5,742 bases of DNA, from positions 1 through 5,742 of the forward strand of contig DAORJA010000054.1 of the NCBI GenBank assembly GCA_035438805.1, in the 5' to 3' direction. How positions within the stretch are numbered: the first letter of the stretch is position 1; every line of letters starts with the position of its first letter. The notes beneath the pieces were generated by a model. The model saw only the letters and a list, made by a program, of their open reading frames with translations, did not search any database and had not been told where the DNA came from. Origin of the DNA: UBA922 sp035438805 (GTDB taxonomy: Bacteria; Patescibacteriota; Patescibacteriia; Magasanikbacterales; UBA922). Shown in pieces: positions 1 through 5,228 of this stretch. Position numbers and translations under genes: made by a program.

Positions 1-517
1 GTTGTTGCGGATGGCGTGTGATTACTTGAGAATCAACTCTGGAAAAATATACGCCCCATGGAACACCCGTTACTTTTCCAATGATTTCTGAGTTAAAAAA
101 ATTTCCTATTCTGATACATCCGGCGAGAAGGGGGATGGGCACTACCATGAGATCGAGATAGTTTTTTAGGTCGATTTTATTTATTTTTTGATACACCCAC
201 GCGGTAAGAAGTAGCCCAATGGTGAGGCCATGGCTTGAGAGTCCACCGTGATTGATAAATATTATTTCGCTGGGATGAGCCAAAAAATAGGGTAAATTGT
301 AAAAAAGGATGTGGCCCAAACGTGCTCCTATGAGACCCCCGACGATTAGCCAGACCGAAAGATCGTAGATCGTGTTTAGTTTTTCTTTGTCTTTTTTGGC
401 GAGGCAATAGTAGATAAGAAGACAGGTAAGAACTCCAATCCCAAGCATTATTCCATACCAACGAATCGTAAATGGACCGAATTCTGCGAATATGGGATTG
501 AAGTTATTAACGAACAT
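1..517 (-). CDS. lgt: Prolipoprotein diacylglyceryl transferase, N-terminal 172 residues (3' end outside window)
   Basis: Lgt is an integral membrane enzyme that moves diacylglycerol from phosphatidylglycerol onto the lipobox cysteine of prelipoproteins. The frame is open from ATG at 517 to the window edge without a stop, giving 172 codons; family members are usually about 250-300 residues, so roughly the last third is missing. Visible motifs are RWYGIM (19-24), GARLGHILFY (64-73), GGLSSHGL (91-98, His96) and the signature R136-x2-N139-x4-E144-x2-G147, then PWGV (153-156) and RHPQQ (168-172). His96, Arg136, Asn139, Glu144 and Gly147 correspond, at a constant offset of 7, to E. coli H103, R143, N146, E151 and G154 as I recall them. 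The start follows the znuB stop by 3 bases, so it is probably cotranscribed and translationally coupled; no Shine-Dalgarno is visible. A natural substrate is encoded nearby: the ZnuA lipoprotein. Assignment is secure; completeness cannot be judged. Confidence 0.93.
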   Translation of the reverse strand, partial: MFVNNFNPIFAEFGPFTIRWYGIMLGIGVLTCLLIYYCLAKKDKEKLNTIYDLSVWLIVGGLIGARLGHILFYNLPYFLAHPSEIIFINHGGLSSHGLTIGLLLTAWVYQKINKIDLKNYLDLMVVPIPLLAGCIRIGNFFNSEIIGKVTGVPWGVYFSRVDSQVITRHPQQ

Positions 518-520
518 ACA

Positions 521-1336
521 TTATGATTTGCGATTAACCTTCAAACTCTTGAACATACTCATGAGTATAAAAAGTGCAGATCCAACGAGGATAATAAGCG
601 CTCCTGAAGGAAGGTCGAGATAATAGGAGAGTACTAGTCCGACCACAGTCATGATGAAGGCAATACTCATTGCAATTTTTTGAAATGCGCTAAATGATGG
701 TGCGACTAGTTTTGCAGCAGCGCTCGGCGTGATGATGAGCGCGCTTACGAGAATAATTCCAACGAGCTTTACGCTCACAATAATCGCAAGTGCTGTAATA
801 ATGTAGAAAGCTAGGTCATAGCGTGCCGGTGAGATACCTGATAAATATGCTCCATCTTTGTCGAACGTGATGAATGTCATTTGGCGATTGAATACTGAAA
901 GTAATGCAAGTACTCCTACACCAACTCCGCCAATGGCCCAGAGATCGGTGGTATTGATTGCGAGAATATTTCCAAATAAATAACTCATGAGTTCAGGCTG
1001 GTATCCTTCATGAAAATGCATGAGAATAATTCCTGTTGCCATGGATGTGGTAAATAGAAGTCCGATTGCTGCGTCTTGGCTTACATTTGTTTTTTGTTCA
1101 ATAAAAAACAGAATAATTGCGAGCACTACACCAAATACCAGTGCTGTTGGTAGGGGAGCAATTCCGAGTATGATTGCGAGTGCTATGCCACCAAGAGAAG
1201 CATGTGCAATACCATCTCCAATAAAACTCATTTTTCGGGATATGATAAATGTGCCAAGCCACCCTAATACTAAGGAAATGATGACTCCAGATAGGAGTGC
1301 GCGTTGCATGAAGGGATATGAGAGTAATTCAAGCAT
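521..1336 (-). CDS. znuB: Zinc ABC transporter permease ZnuB
   Basis: This is the membrane subunit of a metal ABC importer (ABC-3 family: ZnuB/TroC/MntB), forming the channel through which zinc delivered by ZnuA crosses the cytoplasmic membrane, powered by ZnuC. The 271-residue protein is largely hydrophobic, with about seven to nine membrane segments. It carries the family motifs MSFIGDGIAHASLGG (36-50), VGIILVSALIITPSAAAKLVA (192-212, split here as VGIILVSALI and ITPSAAAKLVA) and DLPSGALIILVG (241-252). I chose the ATG at 1336, which gives MLELLSYPFMQRALLSG, the usual N-terminus of the family, and places the start 4 bases after the znuC stop. In-frame ATGs at 1369 and 1378 would add 11 or 14 residues (MGQMQEYTT...) overlapping the znuC end; none of the three has a convincing Shine-Dalgarno. 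Zinc rather than manganese is inferred from the ZnuA ligands and neighbouring repressor. Confidence 0.93.
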   Translation of the reverse strand: MLELLSYPFMQRALLSGVIISLVLGWLGTFIISRKMSFIGDGIAHASLGGIALAIILGIAPLPTALVFGVVLAIILFFIEQKTNVSQDAAIGLLFTTSMATGIILMHFHEGYQPELMSYLFGNILAINTTDLWAIGGVGVGVLALLSVFNRQMTFITFDKDGAYLSGISPARYDLAFYIITALAIIVSVKLVGIILVSALIITPSAAAKLVAPSFSAFQKIAMSIAFIMTVVGLVLSYYLDLPSGALIILVGSALFILMSMFKSLKVNRKS

Positions 1337-1340
1337 AGGT

Positions 1341-2072
1341 TTAGTGGTGATGGTGGTATATTCCTGCATCTGACCCATATAGTTGTTTTAATACTTCCGG
1401 GGTAATGGTTGCAGATGGTGATCCCTGGCAGATTTTTCGTTTATTGATGCATATTACTGAGTCCGCGAATCGGTGAACGATTGCGACATCATGTGAAATA
1501 ATAATACAGGTTATGCCATGTTCGTTGTGCAGCCGTTCAATTAGCTCATACAAACTCTGCTCTCCTTCTATATCAATACCAGCTGATGGTTCATCCAACA
1601 CAAGAATGTCTTTTTCATGAAATATCGCTCGCGCAATAAGGGCTCGTTGGAATTGACCACCTGAAAGAGTTCCAATTTTTTGGTTGATTTGATCAACAAG
1701 TCCCACCTCTTTTAACACCTGGGTAATATTTTTGTATCGATGTTTTTGGTCTTTGCATGTATACGCTTTCAAGAATTCATTAACTGTAATAGGGAGAGTG
1801 CGATCAAATTGGAGTTGCTGTGGGACGTACCCAACATGCGTACGCATCTCAGACGGGCTTTTACCATCTATCGTAATCGTGCCTTTTGTGGGCGAGAGAA
1901 GTCCTAAGATTCCTCGAATTAGTGTAGTTTTTCCTGAACCATTCGGACCGATGATTGCAGTGATTGATCCTTTTTCTATGGTACAGGATACATTATCAAG
2001 CACCACTACTTCATTGTAGCGATGTGTTACTCCTTTGACCTCAATATAGGGGCTTATGCTTTGTTTTTGCAT
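1341..2072 (-). CDS. znuC: Zinc ABC transporter ATP-binding protein ZnuC
   Basis: This is the cytoplasmic ATPase that powers the ZnuB permease. All ABC motifs are intact in the 243-residue protein: Walker A GPNGSGKTT (42-50), Q-loop around VPQQ (83-86), signature LSGGQ (136-140), Walker B ILVLDEP (156-162) with catalytic Glu161, D-loop SAGID (163-167) and the switch histidine in ISHD (His194). Length fits the ZnuC/MntB-type family (about 230-260). The protein ends in four histidines (240-243), which could bind metal, a feature reminiscent of His-rich tails in zinc transport proteins. The start at 2072 overlaps the last 19 bases of the upstream repressor gene in another frame, a layout that favours translational coupling; only a weak GGAC lies upstream of it. 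It is followed by znuB after a 4-base gap. Confidence 0.95.
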   Translation of the reverse strand: MQKQSISPYIEVKGVTHRYNEVVVLDNVSCTIEKGSITAIIGPNGSGKTTLIRGILGLLSPTKGTITIDGKSPSEMRTHVGYVPQQLQFDRTLPITVNEFLKAYTCKDQKHRYKNITQVLKEVGLVDQINQKIGTLSGGQFQRALIARAIFHEKDILVLDEPSAGIDIEGEQSLYELIERLHNEHGITCIIISHDVAIVHRFADSVICINKRKICQGSPSATITPEVLKQLYGSDAGIYHHHH

Positions 2073-2455
2073 ACAGTACAGAGTCCAGTGAGTATGAATG
2101 AGTGGCGGACATTTGAAAATCCTGGAATTTTGGGTATTTCATCGTGTTTGCAATCAACACATTTCGTTTTTTTACAGTTGGTACATATGATGTGATGATG
2201 ATGGTCGTCATCGCCATTTTTTTCATAAAATTGCTGGCCATCGATATTCACGACTGGGTTAATAAGTTCAAGATCCTTCATGATTTCAAGCGTACGATAA
2301 ATCGATACTTGGTCTACTTTATTCATTTTTCGTGCCATGGTGAGCGCACAAAACAACCCTTCTTGTCTTATAAGGTATTCAGTGATTACTCGGCGGGGAG
2401 TCGTTGCTTTGTGCCCATTTTTTAAGAGTGTTTCAAGTAGCCAATTATGCTTCAT
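2054..2455 (-). CDS. zur: Fur-family metalloregulator, probably the zinc repressor Zur
   Basis: This is a 133-residue Fur-superfamily DNA-binding repressor. Residues 1-70 form the winged-helix domain (TTPRRVITEYL at 18-28; recognition helix in QVSIYRTLEIM, 49-59). The C-terminal half is the dimerization and metal domain: a DDDHHHH stretch (82-88) where the regulatory metal site lies, followed by Cys91-x2-Cys94 and Cys126-x2-Cys129, the paired CxxC structural zinc site of the family. His118 precedes the second pair. Two extra cysteines, C99 and C102, form a further CxxC and are less usual. Fur, Zur, Mur and PerR cannot be separated by motif alone; Zur is inferred because the gene leads the znuCB operon and faces znuA. 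It probably represses its own operon and znuA through sites in 2498-2566. No clear Shine-Dalgarno precedes the ATG; the predicted leader is about 19 bases. Confidence 0.9.
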   Translation of the reverse strand: MKHNWLLETLLKNGHKATTPRRVITEYLIRQEGLFCALTMARKMNKVDQVSIYRTLEIMKDLELINPVVNIDGQQFYEKNGDDDHHHHIICTNCKKTKCVDCKHDEIPKIPGFSNVRHSFILTGLCTVCKNKA

Positions 2456-2480
2456 AGAGTCGGGTATGTAGAATGTACAA

Positions 2481-2508
2481 AGTATAGCAAGAATAGGGGA
2501 TAAATCAA
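2481..2508 (-). promoter_or_regulatory. Promoter of the zur-znuC-znuB-lgt operon
   Basis: Read on the minus strand, TTGATT (2508-2503) and TATACT (2486-2481) are separated by 16 bases, with a TGC extended -10 element directly before TATACT. This is a good sigma-70-type promoter. Transcription would begin near 2474, about 19 bases before the zur ATG. Its -35 box lies inside the inverted repeat 2498-2518, so a protein bound there would block it. Confidence 0.7.
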
Positions 2509-2518
2509 CTGTTTATCC
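2498..2518. promoter_or_regulatory. Inverted repeat A over the zur promoter -35 box, candidate operator
   Basis: The arms GGATAAA (2498-2504) and TTTATCC (2512-2518) are perfect inverted repeats separated by 7 bases. The repeat covers the -35 box of the zur operon promoter, which is the position expected of a repressor site. Its right arm overlaps a TTATCCACA sequence (2513-2521). The arms differ from those of inverted repeat B, so the two may bind different proteins. Operator function is inferred from position and symmetry. Confidence 0.45.
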
Positions 2519-2531
2519 ACAGCAATCTATT

Positions 2532-2552
2532 TGCAATTGAAAATGAATTGCA
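2532..2552. promoter_or_regulatory. Inverted repeat B, candidate Zur box upstream of znuA
   Basis: The arms TGCAATT (2532-2538) and AATTGCA (2546-2552) are perfect inverted repeats around a 7-base centre GAAAATG. The right 15 bases (2538-2552, TGAAAATGAATTGCA) match 13 of 15 positions of TGAAAATGATTTTCA, the actinobacterial Zur-box consensus as I remember it. The site lies just upstream of the znuA -35 region, in the gap between zur and znuA. Zur binding is an inference. Confidence 0.5.
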
Positions 2553-2562
2553 TTATGATAAT
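2552..2562. promoter_or_regulatory. Fur-box-like palindromic core ATTAT-G-ATAAT over the znuA -35 region
   Basis: This is a perfect 5-1-5 palindrome whose halves match the NATWAT hexamers of Fur-family operators (GATAAT and ATTATG). It abuts inverted repeat B and overlaps the predicted -35 box of znuA, so occupancy should shut off znuA. It may be part of one extended site with inverted repeat B. Confidence 0.45.
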
Positions 2563-2584
2563 TGAGTTACTCTAGGTATATAAT
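2556..2584 (+). promoter_or_regulatory. Promoter of znuA with perfect -10 box
   Basis: TATAAT at 2579-2584 is a consensus -10 box; the best -35 at 17-base spacing is TGATAA (2556-2561), which is poor. A start point near 2591 would put the znuA ATG (2593) at or within two bases of the 5' end, so the mRNA would be nearly leaderless. The weak -35 overlaps the Fur-like core. Confidence 0.6.
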
Positions 2585-2592
2585 TTACTTGT

Positions 2593-3477
2593 ATGAGGAT
2601 AATGCGTATTTTTGTAATTTTTAGCGTCGTTCTTCTGCTTCTTGGCGCAGGCTGTAGTATCACTACACCTGATAAGCCAAAAGTAGCTGCAACTATTTTT
2701 CCTATTTATGATCTAGTTCGAATAGTGGGAGGGGAAAATGTTGAGACTGTATTAATTGTACCTCCGGGAGCAAGTCCACACACGTTTGAGCCTACGCCAT
2801 CGTTAATTAAAGAACTTAAAGGTACTTCACGCATCTTCCAGATTGGTCATGGGCTTGATAATTGGACTGACACTATTTCAGAATCAATACCCAAAGCATC
2901 CATCGTCACGATGGATAAGAATGTAGAGCTCTATACTGCCACAGAACATGAGGATGAAGATCGCGGGCATGATAAGTATGATCCACATTATTGGATGGAT
3001 CCGACCAATGCGTATATCATGGTTGATACTATTGCCGCAGAACTTTCTGTAATTAGCCCTGAACATGCTGGTGAGTTTGTGGAACGTGCAGAAAAATTCA
3101 AAAATGAACTTGAGCGGAAAGATTGGGAATGGATGAAGATGCTGGGTGATCTGCAAAATAAAAAATTAGTTACGTTTCACGATGCGTTTCAGTATTTTGC
3201 ACGCCGTTTCCAGCTTGAGATTGTTGCAACATTTGAACCATTTCCAGGACGTGAGCCAACTCCACAATATCTTATTGATTTGAAGAATGAAATTTCAAAA
3301 CACAAGGTAAAAACGCTCTATGTCGAACCTCAATTTCCAAGTAGTGCTCTTGAAACATTTGCGCATGATAATGGACTTACTATTGCGACTCTGGATCCTG
3401 AGGGATCAGCGGACCATACGACATATCTCGACATGATTGAGTATAATGTTGCGACTCTGATTGAGAATCAGAAATAA
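2593..3477 (+). CDS. znuA: Zinc-binding lipoprotein of the ABC importer, ZnuA
   Basis: This is the extracytoplasmic zinc receptor (cluster A-I solute-binding protein, ZnuA/TroA fold) that hands metal to ZnuB. It has 294 residues, close to the family norm. An N-terminal signal of about 20 residues ends in the lipobox LGAGC (17-21), so Cys21 would be lipidated by Lgt and anchored on the outer face of the membrane. Ligands in order: His63 in SPHTFEP, His132 in DPHYWMDP, His196 in TFHDAFQYF and Asp268 in TLDPEG. Histidine rather than glutamate at the third position favours zinc over manganese. A short acidic and His-containing stretch (118-132) before the second ligand stands in for the longer His-rich loop of Gram-negative ZnuA. 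ATG 2593 was chosen, but in-frame ATG 2602 (MRIFVIF) is equally plausible. Transcribed divergently from zur-znuCB; ends in its own terminator. Confidence 0.94.
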   Translation: MRIMRIFVIFSVVLLLLGAGCSITTPDKPKVAATIFPIYDLVRIVGGENVETVLIVPPGASPHTFEPTPSLIKELKGTSRIFQIGHGLDNWTDTISESIPKASIVTMDKNVELYTATEHEDEDRGHDKYDPHYWMDPTNAYIMVDTIAAELSVISPEHAGEFVERAEKFKNELERKDWEWMKMLGDLQNKKLVTFHDAFQYFARRFQLEIVATFEPFPGREPTPQYLIDLKNEISKHKVKTLYVEPQFPSSALETFAHDNGLTIATLDPEGSADHTTYLDMIEYNVATLIENQK

Positions 3478-3501
3478 TTTTTAGAGAATAAATTTTTTCT
3501 T

Positions 3502-3534
3502 ATTCCCTCCCTCATATTTGGAGGGAATTTGTTT
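3502..3534 (+). terminator. Intrinsic terminator after znuA
   Basis: A 9-base-pair stem ATTCCCTCC (3502-3510) / GGAGGGAAT (3520-3528) with a 9-base loop is followed by the T-rich tail TTTGTTT. It lies 25 bases after the znuA stop and is a convincing rho-independent terminator. Confidence 0.85.
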
Positions 3535-3590
3535 ACTATTTCTTTTAGCTGTCTATTTTTTCTCAATTATTATCCACACCTGGGGAGGGC

Positions 3591-3618
3591 TTGCAAAGTT
3601 CGCTCAGTGTGGTATATT
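3591..3618 (+). promoter_or_regulatory. Promoter of the small acidic protein gene
   Basis: TTGCAA (3591-3596) and TATATT (3613-3618) are 16 bases apart, and TGG directly before the -10 forms an extended -10 element. The predicted start near 3625 leaves a leader of about 25 bases with no Shine-Dalgarno before ATG 3650. Confidence 0.65.
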
Positions 3619-3649
3619 GTGACCTGCTTTGATTATTTAAAATTCTTTT

Positions 3650-3916
3650 ATGTCTGATTTTCAATACGATACCGTAAAAACCGCCATCCTTGACCATGTT
3701 CGAGAAATGTTTGAAGAAATCGAAGATGGTCTAGCCCGGTCTCATGAAGAAAAATATGCGCTTTTGGAAGACGCGCTTGAAAATGCTTCTGACGTTGATG
3801 AATTGAAAGTCGCATTTGAACAATGGTTTGCTGATCATTCGGAAGAATTGCAGCTCGAGTATGAATTGGATGAAATGTGGGCGCACGCAATAGCACGTGT
3901 GGAAGATACTGAATAA
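3650..3916 (+). CDS. Small acidic protein of unknown function
   Basis: I do not recognise this 88-residue protein. About 27 residues are Asp or Glu against 6 Lys or Arg, so it is strongly acidic (predicted net charge near -21). It looks fully alpha-helical: amphipathic helices around 8-28 (VKTAILDHVREMFEEIEDGL), 33-45 and 49-64, with a repeated aromatic/acidic pattern (EQWF, DEMW). No signal peptide, membrane segment or cysteine is present, so it should be cytoplasmic. Support for a real gene: its own extended -10 promoter upstream, a complete frame between two terminator-like hairpins, and coherent protein-like composition. The opposite strand is also open over this stretch but gives an incoherent product. 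Possible roles for such proteins include nucleic-acid mimicry or binding a basic partner; neither can be supported from sequence alone. Confidence 0.75.
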   Translation: MSDFQYDTVKTAILDHVREMFEEIEDGLARSHEEKYALLEDALENASDVDELKVAFEQWFADHSEELQLEYELDEMWAHAIARVEDTE

Positions 3917-3932
3917 TCTTGCACAAGATATT

Positions 3933-3961
3933 TTGTAGAAAACAACAAAAAATGATAGTAT
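3933..3961 (+). promoter_or_regulatory. Possible weak promoter for the aldolase gene
   Basis: TTGTAG (3933-3938) and TAGTAT (3956-3961) are 17 bases apart, and TGA before the second box gives an extended -10. Both boxes are poor matches. If used, transcription would begin near 3968 inside the right arm of the following hairpin, leaving a leader of about 12 bases made mostly of U. Confidence 0.3.
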
Positions 3962-3980
3962 ATATGTACTATCTTTTTTT
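3954..3980 (+). terminator. Hairpin with seven-T tail abutting the aldolase start codon
   Basis: The arms GATAGTA (3954-3960) and TACTATC (3967-3973) form a 7-base-pair stem with a 6-base loop followed by seven Ts (3974-3980); an A run precedes it. This is the shape of an intrinsic terminator for the gene ending at 3916, although the stem is A+T-rich and weak. The T tail ends at the base before the aldolase ATG, so the element may act as an attenuator or partial terminator instead. Confidence 0.5.
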
Positions 3981-5057
3981 ATGCTCGACATTTCACGCAT
4001 TTCTGAAATTCTTGGTGATGAAGCAGAGAGTTTGCTCAAGTTTTCAACACCTAAAATTGCTAAAGAAAAATTACATCTTCCGTCGAAACATTTTTTTTAC
4101 AAAACGTTTTCTATTTCTGATCGGTCACATAAGGTAATTGATAACCTGATTCATCTGCGAAAGACGGGAAGATTGAAAAAAACAGGGTATTTATCGATTT
4201 TGCCTGTAGACCAAGGGATTGAGCACACAGCTGGGGCTCGGTTTTCCACAAATCCTGATTATTTTGATCCAGAAAATATTGTGAAGCTTGCGATTGAAGC
4301 AAAATGTAATGCAGTGGCCTCTTCCTATGGCACGCTTGCAATCTTGAGTCGGAAATATGCGAGTAAGATTCCATTTATTGTGAAGCTGAATCACAATGAC
4401 CTGTTCCGTTTCCCGAATGATTATGATCAGACCATGTTTACGACCGTAAAAAAAGCTCATGAGATGGGAGCGAGAGGAATTGGTGCAACTATTTATTTTG
4501 GTTCGCCTGAATCAAAGCGACAAATTACTGAAGTATCAGAAGCATTCGCCGCAGCGCATGAAAAAGGCATGTTTACCGTACTCTGGTGTTATGTGCGGAA
4601 TGCTGGGTTCAAGGTCGGAAAAACTGACTACAGTACCTCTGCTGACCTCACAGGCCAGGCAAATTATCTAGGAGCAACGATTGGGGCTGATATTGTAAAA
4701 CAGAAACTGCCAACCTTGAACGGCGCATATATCGCACTTAACAAAGGAAAAGGTGCATACGGAAAATATGATCCTCGAATGTACACTGAACTCTCAAGTG
4801 ATCATCCTATTGATCTCTGTCGGTATCAGGTAGCGAATAGCTATATGGGACGAATTGGTCTCATTAATTCTGGTGGAGAGAGTAATGGGGAGTCAGACCT
4901 GCACGACGTAGTCCGAGCAGCAGTAATCAATAAACGCGCTGGGGGAATGGGGATTATTGCTGGAAGAAAAGCGTTTGAAAAACCTCTCAAAGAAGGGATT
5001 GAAATATTGAATGCAATTCAAGATGTGTATCTGTGCAAAGAAGTGACGATCGCGTAA
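3981..5057 (+). CDS. fbaB: Class I fructose-bisphosphate aldolase, DhnA/FbaB type
   Basis: This is a cytoplasmic glycolytic and gluconeogenic enzyme that splits fructose 1,6-bisphosphate into dihydroxyacetone phosphate and glyceraldehyde 3-phosphate through a Schiff base, without a metal ion. The 358 residues match the FbaB length (about 350) and form one TIM barrel. Motifs: LPVDQGIEH (74-82, with Asp77 in the active site), KLNHND (135-140), GATIYFGS (168-175), the Schiff-base lysine in ADIVKQKL (Lys240), GGES (298-301) and GIIAGRK (324-330), the last two binding phosphate. The N-terminal 45 residues are an extension also seen in FbaB. Related DhnA enzymes (LsrF, ADTH synthase) are shorter, so aldolase is the best call. 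ATG 3981 has only a run of Ts before it and no Shine-Dalgarno. The gene ends in tandem TAA TAA and is followed by a strong terminator; it appears to be a single-gene unit unrelated to zinc. Confidence 0.93.
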   Translation: MLDISRISEILGDEAESLLKFSTPKIAKEKLHLPSKHFFYKTFSISDRSHKVIDNLIHLRKTGRLKKTGYLSILPVDQGIEHTAGARFSTNPDYFDPENIVKLAIEAKCNAVASSYGTLAILSRKYASKIPFIVKLNHNDLFRFPNDYDQTMFTTVKKAHEMGARGIGATIYFGSPESKRQITEVSEAFAAAHEKGMFTVLWCYVRNAGFKVGKTDYSTSADLTGQANYLGATIGADIVKQKLPTLNGAYIALNKGKGAYGKYDPRMYTELSSDHPIDLCRYQVANSYMGRIGLINSGGESNGESDLHDVVRAAVINKRAGGMGIIAGRKAFEKPLKEGIEILNAIQDVYLCKEVTIA

Positions 5058-5079
5058 TAAGTCGATTGTGGAAAAAAAT

Positions 5080-5105
5080 AAGACAACCTAATTAGGTTGT
5101 CTTTT
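5080..5105 (+). terminator. Strong intrinsic terminator after the aldolase gene
   Basis: A perfect 10-base-pair stem AAGACAACCT (5080-5089) / AGGTTGTCTT (5094-5103) with loop AATT is preceded by an A-rich run and followed by TT. The symmetry lets it work in both directions; on the minus strand it could also stop readthrough from the peptidase gene. Confidence 0.88.
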
Positions 5106-5108
5106 GAT

Positions 5109-5208
5109 TCATCTCACGATCCACCAATTTTGATGTGATCCTGAGATGATGGCCAGTGAACTTTTATAAGTCAGTGGCCAATTGTCCAAGGTCTCCTAGG
5201 TCTTGGAC
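5109..5208. repeat. Cluster of three consecutive hairpins between the aldolase terminator and the peptidase gene
   Basis: Three inverted repeats are packed head to tail. First: TCATCTCA (5109-5116) / TGAGATGA (5142-5149), continued inward past a C-C mismatch by GATC / GATC (5118-5121 / 5137-5140). Second: TGGCCA (5150-5155) / TGGCCA (5175-5180), with TGA/TCA and CTT/AAG inside. Third: GTCCAAG (5184-5190) / CTTGGAC (5202-5208), extendable inward with wobble pairs. None has a T tail like the neighbouring terminator. The third lies 21 bases beyond the stop of the minus-strand peptidase gene and may protect or terminate its mRNA. I do not recognise the cluster as a known RNA family, tRNA or recombination site. 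Confidence 0.55.
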
Positions 5209-5228
5209 GTGTTTGTGAGTAGAGTTTT

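Noticed and set aside
177..461. Minus-strand open frame of 94 codons starting MVWNNAWDW
   Set aside because: It lies inside lgt in a shifted frame; the lgt frame (from 517) carries the conserved family motifs, this one gives an incoherent, Arg/Ser/His-rich product.
1732..2019. Plus-strand open frame of 95 codons inside znuC
   Set aside because: Antisense shadow of a gene with all ABC motifs intact; the product has no recognisable features.
2144..2425. Plus-strand open frame of 93 codons opposite zur
   Set aside because: Antisense to the repressor reading frame with its CxxC and HTH motifs; no promoter or coherent protein.
1..2455. Manganese or iron system (TroABC/MntABC with Fur or MntR) instead of zinc
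   Set aside because: ZnuA has His at the third ligand position (TFHDAF) where manganese binders have Glu, and the repressor is Fur-family with paired CxxC, not MntR-like. Not fully excluded.
2513..3578. Replication origin
   Set aside because: Only two scattered DnaA-box-like nonamers, no unwinding element, no dnaA, dnaN or related neighbours.
3648..3926. Minus-strand open frame opposite the small acidic protein gene
   Set aside because: The plus strand has the promoter and a uniform acidic helical product; the minus product looks like a random translation.
3915..3930. Small inverted repeat ATCTT-GCAC-AAGAT right after the acidic protein stop, considered as its terminator
   Set aside because: Only 5 base pairs and a tail of TATTTTG; the hairpin with seven Ts at 3954-3980 is a better candidate.
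5109..5208. CRISPR array, tRNA or integron attC site at the hairpin cluster
   Set aside because: The three stems differ in sequence and size, there is no repeated unit with spacers, no cloverleaf with T-loop and acceptor, and no attC-type core sites that I can see.
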